A stretch of 64,000 bases of DNA from the NCBI GenBank assembly GCA_024330965.1, contig JANDJL010000013.1:1-64000 (forward strand), in the 5' to 3' direction. The stretch is from Nitrospira sp. Lineage in GTDB: Bacteria > Nitrospirota > Nitrospiria > Nitrospirales > Nitrospiraceae. Under the pieces are notes generated by a model. The model searched no databases and had not been told where the DNA came from. It worked only from the letters and a program-made list of their open reading frames with translations. Position numbers and translations under genes: made by a program. Within the stretch, counting starts at the first letter, position 1; every line of letters starts with the position of its first letter. Shown piece after piece: positions 9,633-19,258 of this stretch.

Positions 9633-11134
9633 AACTTCGCATGGACTTGAAGCTGAGCCAAAAATTGATCATGACACCGCAGTTGCAGCAGGCGATCAAG
9701 CTTCTGCAGTTGTCTCGGCTAGAACTGCAGCAGAGCTTAGCCCAGCATCTTCTGGAAAACCCACTTTTGGAAGACCTTCAAATCGATGCGGAAGAAGGGG
9801 AAACGGCTGCGACGGACGAAAAGATCGATGAGCCGGCGATCAGTCGGGATCAGGAGCCTGATGAAGCGGAAACACCGGAAGAACAGGAAGCCCCGGAAGG
9901 GTTTTCCATATCCGGCTGGGAAGAGTATTTTGGGAGCGACCATCGCTCCGGTCGCTCCCGGCAATCCATCTCATCACAAGACGATTTCCCTTCCTATGAG
10001 CAAACGGTCGCAAAAGCGACGTCGCTTGAGGAGCATCTTCTCTGGCAGTTGTCGCTGTCCGGATTGTCGGAGCGACAGAAGCAACTGGGGCGGTTGATCA
10101 TCGGTAATCTTGACGACGATGGATATCTTCGCATGTCGATGGCCGAGGTGGTGGCCGGAACGGATTTCTCGGAAGAGGAAGCGGAGTCCGTGCTCAAAGA
10201 CATTCAAACGTTCGATCCGACGGGAGTCGGCGCCAGAAATCTGTCTGAGTGTCTTTTGCTCCAACTTGGGCATTTGGGGCGCAATCCCATGGGGTCGCTG
10301 GGCGCGAGACCCGGGGCTCTCAAAGGGTCGGTCGTTGAAGCCATCATTCTTCATCACTTGAAAGATCTCGAGAAAAAGCAATATGCCAAAATCGCCAAGG
10401 CCTTGAACGTCACGCTCGAAGAAGTGTTCCAAGCAACCAAGATCATCGAAAACCTTGAGCCAAAACCGGGTCGGCCGTTTGTCAATACTCAGAATTATGT
10501 GATTGTTCCGGACGTGTTCGTCGTCAAGGACGAAGGAGAGTGGGTCGTCTTGCTGAACGACGATGGACTGCCGAAAATGAGGATCAATCCCTACTACAAA
10601 CAGTTAATGGGGGAAGGGCGAGAAAGCACTCCTGAAACAAAAGCGTATATGGACGAGAAGTTACGCGCCGCGCAATGGGTCATTCGAAGCATCGAACAGC
10701 GCAACAAAACGATCGTCAAGGTTGTGTCGAGCATCGTGAAATTTCAGGAGCCATTCTTCGAACACGGGGTTCAGTATTTAAAACCGTTGGTGCTCAAGCA
10801 GGTTGCCGAAGATGTCGGGATGCACGAGTCCACAATCAGCCGCGTGACGGCCAATAAGTATTTGTATTGTCAGCAAGGCATGCTCGAGCTCAAGTTCTTT
10901 TTCAACGCGGGGCTTCAGCGCGCCGATCGGCCGTCCGATATGCATTCTTCCGTGTCGGTCCGCCAGATGATCAAACAGATGGTGGCCGCAGAAGACGCGA
11001 GACGGCCGTTGAAAGATGAAGAAATAGCCGCCCGTTTGCGCGCTCAACAGATCTTGATTGCCAGACGAACCGTCGCCAAATATCGGGCAGAGGAAAACAT
11101 TCCGTCGGCCAGCCAACGGAAGCGTTTCTTTTGA
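9629..11134 (+). CDS. rpoN: RNA polymerase sigma-54 factor
   Basis: Sigma-54 directs RNA polymerase to GG/GC promoters that need ATP-driven enhancer-binding activators, often for nitrogen and pilus genes. The 501-residue product has region I with glutamine-rich helices ([19 protein letters not shown]), an acidic region II, the core-binding domain, the helix-turn-helix near [14 protein letters not shown] and the RpoN box [15 protein letters not shown]. It overlaps lptB by four bases and is followed by hpf and rapZ, a common neighbourhood. No clear sigma-54 promoter was found in this window. Confidence 0.97.
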   Translation: MKLRMDLKLSQKLIMTPQLQQAIKLLQLSRLELQQSLAQHLLENPLLEDLQIDAEEGETAATDEKIDEPAISRDQEPDEAETPEEQEAPEGFSISGWEEYFGSDHRSGRSRQSISSQDDFPSYEQTVAKATSLEEHLLWQLSLSGLSERQKQLGRLIIGNLDDDGYLRMSMAEVVAGTDFSEEEAESVLKDIQTFDPTGVGARNLSECLLLQLGHLGRNPMGSLGARPGALKGSVVEAIILHHLKDLEKKQYAKIAKALNVTLEEVFQATKIIENLEPKPGRPFVNTQNYVIVPDVFVVKDEGEWVVLLNDDGLPKMRINPYYKQLMGEGRESTPETKAYMDEKLRAAQWVIRSIEQRNKTIVKVVSSIVKFQEPFFEHGVQYLKPLVLKQVAEDVGMHESTISRVTANKYLYCQQGMLELKFFFNAGLQRADRPSDMHSSVSVRQMIKQMVAAEDARRPLKDEEIAARLRAQQILIARRTVAKYRAEENIPSASQRKRFF

Positions 11135-11155
11135 GAGGGGGCATGGGAGGTACGC

Positions 11156-11488
11156 ATGACGATCAGAATTACAGGCCGACACCTCGACATCACTCCGGCG
11201 TTGCGAGAGTATGTGCGCACGCGGTTTCAACGACTGGATCGCTACGAGCTCAAAGTGGGGTCTCTCCAGGTTGTGTTGGGGGTTGAGAAGCTTCGACACA
11301 CGGCGGAGGTCATCGGAACGGTAAATGGCAAGCCCTTGCAAGCGAAGACATCGACCCGAGAGATGTACGCGTCGATCGATGAGTTAATTGATCGGGTGGA
11401 CGCTCAGTTCAGAAAGTGGAAGGGTCGTCTCGCCGACCATAAACCTGAGAGGATCAGCAAGTCCCGCCAGCGAGTTGGGGCTGTCTGA
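11156..11488 (+). CDS. hpf: Ribosome hibernation promoting factor (short HPF/RaiA family)
   Basis: HPF proteins bind the small subunit in stationary phase and promote inactive ribosome dimers or protect idle ribosomes. The 110-residue product has the beta-alpha-beta-beta-beta-alpha fold pattern, with ITGRHLDITPALREYV at the start and YASIDELIDRVDAQFRKWK before a basic tail. It lacks the C-terminal dimerisation domain of long HPF. The ATG has a GGGAGG site. It lies directly after rpoN, a frequent arrangement. Confidence 0.93.
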   Translation: MTIRITGRHLDITPALREYVRTRFQRLDRYELKVGSLQVVLGVEKLRHTAEVIGTVNGKPLQAKTSTREMYASIDELIDRVDAQFRKWKGRLADHKPERISKSRQRVGAV

Positions 11489-11613
11489 GATGCTGGCACT
11501 CATCAAAGAGGTGGGGGGAGTTTCTGTCTTTGGGTATGGCGGCCCTTCCTCAAGTGAACGGGGAACATCCATGTTCCATTTCCATACCCGCGCGAGCATA
11601 AAAAAGAGGGGAT

Positions 11614-12489
11614 GTGGCAGGTCTCAATGTGATCGTGATCAGCGGTTTATCGGGATCTGGTAAGTCTCTCGCGCTCAAATCGCTTGAGGATATCGGTTAT
11701 TTCTGTATCGACAATCTCCCCCCTGCTTTGTTGCCGACGTTCGTTGAGCTGTGCAGCCAGCAGAAAGAGGCCATTACCAACGTCGCATTGGGGATTGATA
11801 TTCGAGAGCGGAGCTTTTTGTCTGATCTGACCGACATACTGGAACAAGTCAAGGAACTCGGCCACTCCGTACAACTGTTGTTTTTGGAGGCACGCGAAGA
11901 AATTTTAGTGAGGCGATTTTCCGAGTCGCGGCGGCCACATCCTCTGTTGCCCCATGTGTCCGTCATGGAGGGGGTTCGATTTGAGAAAGAGCGGCTTGCG
12001 GAACTCCGCCGACACGCTGACCGTGTCATCGATACCTCTGATCTTACGGCCCATGAGCTCCGTGGCTTGCTCACCAAACAGTTTCGATTGGAGCCTGCCG
12101 GGACCAAGCTGACCATTTCCCTTCTGACGTTCGGATATAAATTTGGAGTGCCGTACGATGTCGATTTGCTGTTCGACGTGCGGTTTCTGAAAAACCCCTA
12201 CTTTGTACCGGAGTTGAAGTCGCTGGCCGGCGATGATCCGCGGGTCAAGGCCTTTGTCCTCTCCGACCCCAACGCGCGTGCTCTTCTGGAGCGGCTCGAA
12301 GGGCTGTTGCAATTTCTGATTCCGTGTTTTGAACGAGAGCCGCGCAGCTATCTGACCATCGCCATCGGTTGTACAGGGGGGCGTCATCGCTCCGTTGCCA
12401 TAGCCGGGTTTCTGCAGGATAGTCTTTCCGCGATGGGCTACGATGTGGCCGTGACTCATCGCGACATGCACAAGGCCGATCGTCTTTAA
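11614..12489 (+). CDS. rapZ: RapZ/YvcJ-family nucleotide-binding protein
   Basis: RapZ-family proteins are P-loop proteins; in E. coli RapZ controls decay of the GlmZ small RNA and so amino-sugar synthesis, while in other bacteria the role is less clear. The 291-residue product has the P-loop GLSGSGKS near its N-terminus and the C-terminal GCTGGRHRSVAIA motif. The start is GTG 11614 behind AGAGGGG. The usual neighbours ptsN and hprK are absent between hpf and rapZ. The 125-base gap before it contains a tight inverted repeat (GGAACAT CC ATGTTCC, 11562-11577). Confidence 0.93.
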   Translation: MAGLNVIVISGLSGSGKSLALKSLEDIGYFCIDNLPPALLPTFVELCSQQKEAITNVALGIDIRERSFLSDLTDILEQVKELGHSVQLLFLEAREEILVRRFSESRRPHPLLPHVSVMEGVRFEKERLAELRRHADRVIDTSDLTAHELRGLLTKQFRLEPAGTKLTISLLTFGYKFGVPYDVDLLFDVRFLKNPYFVPELKSLAGDDPRVKAFVLSDPNARALLERLEGLLQFLIPCFEREPRSYLTIAIGCTGGRHRSVAIAGFLQDSLSAMGYDVAVTHRDMHKADRL

Positions 12490-12510
12490 CGACGAACCAC
12501 GTTTCAGGTT

Positions 12511-12544
12511 CCGCTCATTTCATGAATCTCATTTCAGCGGTTTT
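12511..12544 (+). terminator. Possible terminator after rapZ
   Basis: CCGCT and AGCGG form a short stem around a 20-base loop, with TTTT directly after. The stem is only five base pairs, so the call is weak, but it lies 21 bases after rapZ and just before a strong promoter. Confidence 0.4.
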
Positions 12545-12545
12545 C

Positions 12546-12573
12546 TTGACAGGTAGGGGCTAGGGACTATACT
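12546..12573 (+). promoter_or_regulatory. Strong sigma-70 promoter upstream of pilMNOPQ
   Basis: A perfect TTGACA and TATACT are separated by 16 bases. Transcription would start near 12580, leaving a leader of about 200 bases before pilM. I see no convincing gene in that leader (the 61-residue frame at 12649 lacks a ribosome-binding site and runs into pilM), so it may be an untranslated regulatory leader. Confidence 0.8.
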
Positions 12574-12778
12574 TGCCATTGTGCACCGTGCGTAGGGTGA
12601 GTTTCGATCCGGCTTGCGCGACAGAAGCTGAATTCCCATACAGCTCGTATGCAAGAACGGAAGGCACAGAGTACAGCGGAAGACAGGTTCGACCTTCTCG
12701 ACAAGATCCAACGAAACAAAGAATCGATCAGCGCACGAGAGAAAGTTATACGGGCCATACGCAGTAGCGAGGGGACCC

Positions 12779-13909
12779 ATGGCGTTATCTCTGCCGCAGG
12801 TTTTCAAGCCGGGGACGTTCAAACGTCTGTTTGAAACAGACATCGTATCGATGTTCACCCCCCGTCGGCAGTTGGTGGGGCTTGATATCGGATCCAGCAC
12901 CATCAAGCTGGTTCAGTTGAAAGAAAGCAAGGGACGATACAGTCTACAAAAGTTCGGTGTTAAACTCCTCGATCCGGAAATGATCGTCGATGGGACCGTG
13001 ATGGATGAAGAGCGCGTCGTCTCGTCAATCCGAGAGCTGATCGAGGAAACCGGCGTTAAGAACAAGCAGGTCGCCATTTCGATATCAGGGCACGCCGTGA
13101 TCATCAAAAAGATCAATCTTCCCCCTATGCCGGATGAAGAACTCCCAGGGCAAGTGAAGCTGGCTGCTGAACAGTACATCCCGTTTGACATCAATGAGGT
13201 CAATATCGACTTTCATGTCTTGCCGGCCGATTCGTCGCCCGAGGAGCAGGAAGACATGGCGGTGATTCTTGTGGCGGCAAAAAAGGACAAAATTAATGAA
13301 TTGACCGAGCTCGTGAAGGCGGCAGGTCTTGTTCCCATGGTCATGGACGTCGATGCTTTTGCAATCGAGAACATGCATGCTGTGAGTTATCCGATGGGAC
13401 AAGATGAGGTGACCGCGCTTGTCAACATCGGCGCAAGCGTGATGAACGTCAACATCGTCCGGCGCGGGTCCTCTTTGTTTACTCGTGATGTTCCCTTGGG
13501 AGGAAACCGTTACACAGAGGCGATTCAACGTGAAATGGGCATGTCGTACGAAGAAGCCGAAGAAGTTAAAAAACAGGAAGGGGGAAACGGGTCGTGGCAG
13601 GGTCCGCTCGGTCAAGTCATGGACGGCATCAATGCCGAAGTCGCTGCCGAAGTGGCGAGAACGGTGGATTATTTTCGGACGTCATCCGTAACTACCGACC
13701 TCGATCGGGTGCTCGTGTGCGGGGGGGTGGCAAGGACCAGGGGGTTAGTCCAGCAGCTTGCCGATCGGATGCAGGTGCCGGTCGAAGTGGCCGATCCATT
13801 TGGCGAAATTGACGTGACGAAGAGCGAGGTCGATCCGGACATGCTGGCGGAATTCGGGCCATCGGCGGCGGTGGGCGTTGGATTGGCGTTGAGAACGGTG
13901 GGGGACTGA
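12779..13909 (+). CDS. pilM: Type IV pilus assembly ATPase-like protein PilM
   Basis: PilM is a cytoplasmic actin-like protein that binds the N-terminus of PilN and links the inner-membrane pilus platform to cytoplasmic motors. The 376-residue product has the actin-fold phosphate loop GLDIGSSTIKLVQL near residue 37, NIGASVMNVNIV and the late VLVCGGVARTRGL motif. The start at 12779 follows GAGGGG; a later ATG at 12851 is possible but has no good site. The stop overlaps pilN (TGATG). Confidence 0.95.
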   Translation: MALSLPQVFKPGTFKRLFETDIVSMFTPRRQLVGLDIGSSTIKLVQLKESKGRYSLQKFGVKLLDPEMIVDGTVMDEERVVSSIRELIEETGVKNKQVAISISGHAVIIKKINLPPMPDEELPGQVKLAAEQYIPFDINEVNIDFHVLPADSSPEEQEDMAVILVAAKKDKINELTELVKAAGLVPMVMDVDAFAIENMHAVSYPMGQDEVTALVNIGASVMNVNIVRRGSSLFTRDVPLGGNRYTEAIQREMGMSYEEAEEVKKQEGGNGSWQGPLGQVMDGINAEVAAEVARTVDYFRTSSVTTDLDRVLVCGGVARTRGLVQQLADRMQVPVEVADPFGEIDVTKSEVDPDMLAEFGPSAAVGVGLALRTVGD

Positions 13910-14463
13910 TGATCAAGATCAACCTGCTTGCGCTTGAGCCAAAAGGCGCCAAGGCCAAACCGAGGTACGATGTGCGAGCCCAGGCGTTGCTCGGTGTCGG
14001 TGTATTGGTGATCACCCTCGCTGGCTGCTGGTGGTATTCGACGGCGCTTGACCAGGAAATCGAGATTTTGACGGAGGACAAGCAGAATAAGGAAAAGCAG
14101 GTTGCGCAATTAAAAGAGCAGGTCAAGCAAGTTCAAGATTTCGAGCAGAAAAAGAAATTGCTCGAAGAAAAAAACCGAGTCATCGATCAGCTTGAGCAAA
14201 CAAGAGGCGGGCCGGTGAAGGTGCTTGATTACGTCAGTCGGAGCATCGAGCCCCTGAAGATATGGCTAACCAAGTTGGGAGTATCGGCCGATACGGTGGA
14301 GCTGGAAGGAAAAGCCCTGACGAACGACGACGTCGTGGAGTTTGTAAACAATCTTCGGCGAACGGAATATTTTACCGGCCTTAACCTTCAGGAAAGCAAA
14401 GCGGCGACCGAGAATAAGATCAACGTGTATCAGTTCCGGTTGACGTTTCGTCTCAAGGGATGA
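13909..14463 (+). CDS. pilN: Type IV pilus assembly protein PilN
   Basis: PilN is a bitopic inner-membrane protein that pairs with PilO to form the alignment complex. The 184-residue product begins with the conserved PilM-binding motif MIKINLLALEPKG. One membrane segment (about 25-45) follows, then a lysine- and glutamate-rich coiled coil (about 48-98), then the ferredoxin-like periplasmic domain. Start overlaps the pilM stop by one base. Confidence 0.95.
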   Translation: MIKINLLALEPKGAKAKPRYDVRAQALLGVGVLVITLAGCWWYSTALDQEIEILTEDKQNKEKQVAQLKEQVKQVQDFEQKKKLLEEKNRVIDQLEQTRGGPVKVLDYVSRSIEPLKIWLTKLGVSADTVELEGKALTNDDVVEFVNNLRRTEYFTGLNLQESKAATENKINVYQFRLTFRLKG

Positions 14464-14481
14464 TTCAAGGATGAATTGAGC

Positions 14482-15129
14482 ATGGATTTGCCGTCGATCA
14501 ATCTTGACTCGTTGCGCAATGTGCCGGCCACCCAGAAAGCCGCGCTTCTGTTTCTCCTCGTCGGGGGCATCGTCGCAGGGTTTTACTTCTACATTGCCGA
14601 ACCCAAATCGGAGAGCATTGCCGCGTTACAAGCCGAGAACGGGAGGCTGGATACCGAGATTCAAACGCTCACCATCAAGGTGAAGCACCTCGATGAGCTG
14701 ATGGCCGCGAGCAAACAACTGGAGATCGAACTCGCCAAAAAGAAGGAACGCCTCCCGCCCGAAGAGGAGGCCATTATGCTGCTCAAACAAGTCTCCGATC
14801 TCGGGGTGCGGTTGGGGCTCGACATTCGATTGTGGAAACCGGGAGCTCCGTCCGAAGACGCATCGAAGCTCTTTGTGAGAATGCCTGTGAGCGTGGAAGT
14901 CGCGGGTGCGTATCACACGGCCGCGCTGTTTTTCGATCGCATCAACAGACTGCCGCGCATTGTGACGGTCTCCGGGCTCAAAATGGGATCGCCGAAAGTC
15001 GAGGTCGGGCGAGTCGTTTCCCAGACGACCTTTGAGCTGGTGGCGTATGCGGCGCCACAGGAAAAACCGTTGGTTGCAGCGGCTGGTTCGACGACGAAGC
15101 CTGGGCCGCCGATTCAAGCGAGTCGATAG
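14482..15129 (+). CDS. pilO: Type IV pilus assembly protein PilO
   Basis: PilO pairs with PilN and connects to PilP. I chose the ATG at 14482 (215 residues); a TTG six bases earlier is the ORF-track start. There is one membrane segment (about residues 16-38), a coiled coil (about 45-95) and a C-terminal ferredoxin-like domain containing VSVEVAGAYHTAALFFDRINRLPRI, typical for PilO. The tail after residue 190 is alanine- and proline-rich. Confidence 0.94.
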   Translation: MDLPSINLDSLRNVPATQKAALLFLLVGGIVAGFYFYIAEPKSESIAALQAENGRLDTEIQTLTIKVKHLDELMAASKQLEIELAKKKERLPPEEEAIMLLKQVSDLGVRLGLDIRLWKPGAPSEDASKLFVRMPVSVEVAGAYHTAALFFDRINRLPRIVTVSGLKMGSPKVEVGRVVSQTTFELVAYAAPQEKPLVAAAGSTTKPGPPIQASR

Positions 15130-15145
15130 GAGAATCTTGGGACCC

Positions 15146-15781
15146 ATGGAAAGATCCAGCGGGCGGGGCGAGCGGACGCAACACCTGTTCATGTCTGCTT
15201 CGGCTGGTTTTTTGATCCTGGCGTTCTTGGCTCTCGGAAAACCGCTTGGCGCGGAGGCGGAGACTCTCCTTGCTCAAATGGGGCCTATGAGACAGGAGTC
15301 AATCCCCCTTGGTCATAAGATGGCATCTGTTCCGGAGACGCCCGGACGGGCTGGCGAATCGGGGGAGGGGGAGGACTCGGGAGTGGAGCAACGGGCGATC
15401 GCTGAATCTCGACCTGATGAGGGGGGAGTCAGCATCGGATACGATCCTGCGGGGCGGCGTGATCCATTTGCGCCAGTCATCCAAGATTTACAGCTTGGAA
15501 GGCTTGATGAAAATCTTCCGCCTTTACAACGGGTTGGCCTGACGGAACTGAACCTCATCGCAATCGTGTGGGGGGCCCATGGATATACGGCTATGGTTCA
15601 GACCCCGGAGGGACATGGGTACTCTGTTCGGCGCGGGACGCGCATCGGCCAAAACAATGGGGTGGTGAGCGCGATCACCGAGCGAGGGATCATCATCCAG
15701 GAACGGTTCACCGATGTGTACGGTAGGAAGCAGGAGCGGGAATTCGTGAAGCTCCTTCACCCGAAAGAAGGTTCAGAATGA
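15146..15781 (+). CDS. pilP: Type IV pilus assembly protein PilP
   Basis: PilP links the PilN/PilO complex to the secretin PilQ. The product from ATG 15146 is 211 residues; a TTG at 15137 with a closer AGGAGA site is an alternative start. A hydrophobic segment near residues 16-30 (FLILAFLALG) acts as signal or anchor. The C-terminal beta-sandwich contains AGRRDPFAPVIQDL, LTELNLIAIVWG and VRRGTRIGQNNGVV, as in PilP. No lipobox cysteine is seen, although many PilP proteins are lipoproteins. The stop overlaps pilQ as ATGA. Confidence 0.92.
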   Translation: MERSSGRGERTQHLFMSASAGFLILAFLALGKPLGAEAETLLAQMGPMRQESIPLGHKMASVPETPGRAGESGEGEDSGVEQRAIAESRPDEGGVSIGYDPAGRRDPFAPVIQDLQLGRLDENLPPLQRVGLTELNLIAIVWGAHGYTAMVQTPEGHGYSVRRGTRIGQNNGVVSAITERGIIIQERFTDVYGRKQEREFVKLLHPKEGSE

Positions 15782-17808
15782 AACCATTATTCTCCGGAGA
15801 GTACGGTCTCATCACAACCAAGCGTCTCGTTGGGGGCGTGGGGCTTTCCGTCATGATCTTCGCGGCCGATCCTGAGATGGTGTTTTCTCTGGGAGAACTG
15901 GACTGGCAAGGGAAAGGCCACATGACGCAGCATCGGGACCTTGTCGTTAAGCCTGTTGCCTATGCCATAACCGACGTTCAAGTGCATTCCGAAGGGGACC
16001 GCGTCACCGTGGCTGTGGCAGGCGATGGTCCGCTGTATCCTGAGGCGCGGCTCCTGGACGAATCCCGACTGATCGTTGATATTCCCTGGGCGATCCCTGT
16101 GATCGGGAAATGGGTTGTGCCTGTGGGACATCCTCTTCTCAAAAGGGTGAGGGTCGGACAGCATACCGATAAAGTGCGATTAGTATTGGATGTACTGGAC
16201 CGCCCGCAGTTTTCCGTGTCCCAAAAGGGAACCGATTTTGTGGTCACGCTCAGGCCGAGGGATGCTGCATCGTTGGACCAAGATCAAGATAATGATCCAT
16301 CCGGTATTGCGGCCGGCGCTGGTGGTGACGGATCCCTCGCCATCCAGGAAAGCAAAGCGGGAAGGAGAGGCAATGACATCGGTGCGGCGGCTGATTTTCC
16401 TCGATCGCCCGAAAGGGGCGCCACGCTTTCTCTGGATAAGGGAAAGTTTCGGGTCCGGACCGTCCAAATGACGTCCGATGACGCCGCGACAGAGAAGGGA
16501 GGGCGAGTCGGCGATGTCGAGGTGGGGACGACCCGCTTTGTGGGACGTCGAATCTCCATGGATTTTCAGCAAGCGGAGATTACGAACATCTTGCGGCTGA
16601 TCGCCGAAGTCAGCGGCTTCAATATCGTGGTGGGAGAAAGCGTCAAGGGCAAGGTCACGATGAAGTTGGTCGGGGTTCCGTGGGATCAGGCCCTGGATAT
16701 GCTGTTGAAAATGAATGGTCTCGGAATGATTCGCCAGGGAACCATCGTGTGGATCGATACCCTGGCCAATCTCTCCAAGCAACAGGATGAAGAAGCACGA
16801 TCAAAAGAAGCCAAGACCAAAGCCGAGGATTTGGTGAATCGGCTGTTTTACCTGCGGAACGTTCCCGCACAGGAGATGATGACGGCTTTGCGACCGGTGC
16901 TAAGCCCGCGAGGGATGATTCAGTTCAACCAAACGACGAACGCCTTGATCGTCAAAGACACGGGGACCAAATTGCAGGCGCTGGAACAACTGATCAATGG
17001 ATTGGATCAAGAGGTTCCACAAGTTCAAATCGAGGCGCGCATCGTCCAGGCTGATACGGTCTATGCCAGGGGGATGGGAATCCAGTGGGGCATCAAAGAT
17101 TCGCAGTTTACGCCGACCAAGTTTCACCTCGTCGGCAACGTCACCGGGCCGTTCGCCGCGGGTTCAGGAACGGGGTCCAGCGCGTCATCGACAGGTATCA
17201 CGCGGGATTTCCTGGTCAACTTGCCCGCTCAGGTCGGCGGGTTGCCGGCCGTTCCATCGATCGGCTGGACGTTCGGCAGGTTGGCGGACGGGTTTGCATT
17301 GGATATGCGTTTGTCCGCCGGGGAATTGTTGGGATTGACCAAGGTGATTGCCTCGCCCAAGATCACGACCATGGACAGGCGAGAGGCCAAGATTTCCCAG
17401 GGCGAATCCATTCCTTTCCAGACGACGTCGCTGCAAGGAACGCAGACGACGTTCGTAGATGCCAATTTGGAATTGAATGTGACGCCGACGATCATTTCTC
17501 GCGATCCCAATGAGCCGGCAAGGCGGATCCAACTGCGGGTGCGGGCGACGCGGAACGCCGTCGGCGCTCGGAGCAATCCGGCCGGCCCCAGCATCGATCG
17601 CCGTGAGGCGACGACGCAGGTCAACGTGCGGGATGGGGAAACCATGGTGATCGGCGGGGTGTTCGTCGATGTGCAAGGGAATAACATTCAGGGCGTGCCG
17701 TACCTTTCCCGTTTCCCCGTGCTCGGCTGGCTGTTCAAGAATAAGTCCGAGTCAGTGTCCAAACAGGAGCTGCTCATTTTCTTGACGCCGACCATCGTCA
17801 AAACCTAA
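15778..17808 (+). CDS. pilQ: Type IV pilus secretin PilQ
   Basis: PilQ forms the outer-membrane gate through which the pilus passes. The 676-residue product has an N-terminal signal region, one AMIN domain (about 50-160) that in this family binds peptidoglycan, and a low-complexity linker. An STN domain follows (about 260-320, ITNILRLIAEVSGFNIVVGE), then a secretin_N domain (LVNRLFYLRNVPAQEMM) and the C-terminal secretin barrel ending VSKQELLIFLTPTIVKT. Only one AMIN domain is obvious. It closes the pilMNOPQ set. Confidence 0.96.
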   Translation: MKPLFSGEYGLITTKRLVGGVGLSVMIFAADPEMVFSLGELDWQGKGHMTQHRDLVVKPVAYAITDVQVHSEGDRVTVAVAGDGPLYPEARLLDESRLIVDIPWAIPVIGKWVVPVGHPLLKRVRVGQHTDKVRLVLDVLDRPQFSVSQKGTDFVVTLRPRDAASLDQDQDNDPSGIAAGAGGDGSLAIQESKAGRRGNDIGAAADFPRSPERGATLSLDKGKFRVRTVQMTSDDAATEKGGRVGDVEVGTTRFVGRRISMDFQQAEITNILRLIAEVSGFNIVVGESVKGKVTMKLVGVPWDQALDMLLKMNGLGMIRQGTIVWIDTLANLSKQQDEEARSKEAKTKAEDLVNRLFYLRNVPAQEMMTALRPVLSPRGMIQFNQTTNALIVKDTGTKLQALEQLINGLDQEVPQVQIEARIVQADTVYARGMGIQWGIKDSQFTPTKFHLVGNVTGPFAAGSGTGSSASSTGITRDFLVNLPAQVGGLPAVPSIGWTFGRLADGFALDMRLSAGELLGLTKVIASPKITTMDRREAKISQGESIPFQTTSLQGTQTTFVDANLELNVTPTIISRDPNEPARRIQLRVRATRNAVGARSNPAGPSIDRREATTQVNVRDGETMVIGGVFVDVQGNNIQGVPYLSRFPVLGWLFKNKSESVSKQELLIFLTPTIVKT

Positions 17809-18103
17809 GAAATTTCTTCACAGCCCTCCAGAACACCCGGATGACGACCAACCGCGCGGCCATGCGCATGGCCACGCTTCCTATACGGCGGCCAAAAGAT
17901 CCTTGACCGATTTGATTCCATTGCTCCGTCCGATAAAGCCGATAAGAGACGGCGTCTATGGACCCTTCTTTGCCGTCGTGTCTTCTTTTCGGGCCATGCC
18001 GGACTGTGTTACGATCCCCTCGTTCTCGACCGTCTTCTCTACCAGAATGGCATCGAAGGCCTCTTGCCGTGTATTGTGTCTTGCGATCAAAAAATGATGG
18101 AAG
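17809..18103. other. Intergenic region pilQ-aroB with a 16-base palindrome
   Basis: No supported gene lies in these 295 bases. GGCCATGCGCATGGCC (17858-17873) is a perfect palindrome that can form a six-base stem with a GCGC loop; the flanks extend it imperfectly. There is no T-run after it. TACGAT at 18010-18015 resembles the -10 used upstream of lptC and recG but has no clear -35. Confidence 0.5.
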
Positions 18104-19258
18104 GTGGCGCGCTTGTCAACGGTGTCTGTGTCGCTGGGCGACCGAAGTTATAACATTCTGATCCAAGCCGGCCTGGTGAATCGATGTGCGGATCGAGTGC
18201 ATGAGCTGGGTGTGCGAGGAAAAGCAGCGGTCGTGACGGATCGTCATGTGGGTCGGCACTACCTCCGTCCCGTGCTGCGTGAGCTGGCTTCGTGCGGTGT
18301 CGAGGCCGTTCCCATCGTGCTGCCGCCCGGTGAACAGTCCAAGACGCTGACAACGGTGAAACAAGTCCTGGATGTGTTGGCGAGCCATCGATTTGAGCGG
18401 TCCTCCTTCATGTTTGCGCTCGGCGGAGGTGTCGTCGGCGATATCGCGGGCTTTACAGCGGCGATCTACCAGCGGGGGATTCCGTTCGTTCAGATCCCGA
18501 CGACGCTGATCGCTCAATCGGATTCCAGCGTCGGAGGGAAGACGGGAGTCGATCATCAACTGGGGAAAAATCTGATCGGAGCGTTTTATCAGCCGAGAGA
18601 AGTCTGGATCGATCCCCTGACACTTCGGACGTTGCCGAAACGCGAGTGGATCGCCGGATTGGCGGAGGTTATGAAGTATGGCATCATCGCGGACGAGAAA
18701 TTCTTCTCTTATCTTGAGCGGCATATGCCCGCTTTATTGAAGAGAGAACCTGCCCTCATGACCGAGGCCGTCAAACGGTCCTGTGAAATCAAAGCCGAAG
18801 TCGTTATGGCGGATGAACGGGAATCTGATCGGCGGCGCATTCTGAACTACGGCCATACGATCGGGCATGCCCTGGAGACGCTGGGAGGGTATCGCTCGCT
18901 GATCCATGGTGAGGCGGTTGGGATCGGGATGGTGCAAGAAGCCGATCTTGCTTCTTTTCTTGGGATCTGCGATCGAAGCGTGGCGGAGAGAATCAGATCG
19001 GTTGTTCGGATGGCCGGGCTGCGCGATCGCATGCCTGTCTGGCCGTCGACAAAGATCTGGAGAGCGATGTTGCACGACAAGAAGGTCGTCGGGGGACAGG
19101 TGATCGGTGTCTGGCCTGTTGCTATTGGCCAGGTACGGATCGCGCCGATCGACGAACCGACGTTTCATCGCTGGTACAGCGAGGGCCGGCGTGACGCAGT
19201 CTTAAGTCGCGGTGCGTCGAAAGGAGGGAGGCCCATGCCAAAAAGCCGGTCCCATTGA
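18104..19258 (+). CDS. aroB: 3-dehydroquinate synthase
   Basis: AroB converts DAHP into 3-dehydroquinate in the second step of the shikimate pathway, using NAD and a divalent metal. The 384-residue product has the NAD-binding FALGGGVVGDIAGF, the TTLIAQSDSSVGGKTGVDH motif and metal ligands in GLAEVMKYG, NYGHTIGHALE and HGEAVGIGM. The start is GTG 18104. The C-terminal 20 residues (ending MPKSRSH) are extra compared with most AroB. The stop overlaps the nadE start (TGATG). Linkage to pilMNOPQ is also seen in other bacteria. Confidence 0.96.
   Translation: MARLSTVSVSLGDRSYNILIQAGLVNRCADRVHELGVRGKAAVVTDRHVGRHYLRPVLRELASCGVEAVPIVLPPGEQSKTLTTVKQVLDVLASHRFERSSFMFALGGGVVGDIAGFTAAIYQRGIPFVQIPTTLIAQSDSSVGGKTGVDHQLGKNLIGAFYQPREVWIDPLTLRTLPKREWIAGLAEVMKYGIIADEKFFSYLERHMPALLKREPALMTEAVKRSCEIKAEVVMADERESDRRRILNYGHTIGHALETLGGYRSLIHGEAVGIGMVQEADLASFLGICDRSVAERIRSVVRMAGLRDRMPVWPSTKIWRAMLHDKKVVGGQVIGVWPVAIGQVRIAPIDEPTFHRWYSEGRRDAVLSRGASKGGRPMPKSRSH

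Noticed and set aside
11562-11577. Inverted repeat GGAACAT CC ATGTTCC before rapZ as a terminator
   Set aside because: The loop would be only two bases and no T-run follows; at most a small operator, with no further support.
12649-12834. 61-codon ORF in the pilM leader
   Set aside because: No ribosome-binding site, overlaps the pilM start and has no recognisable sequence.
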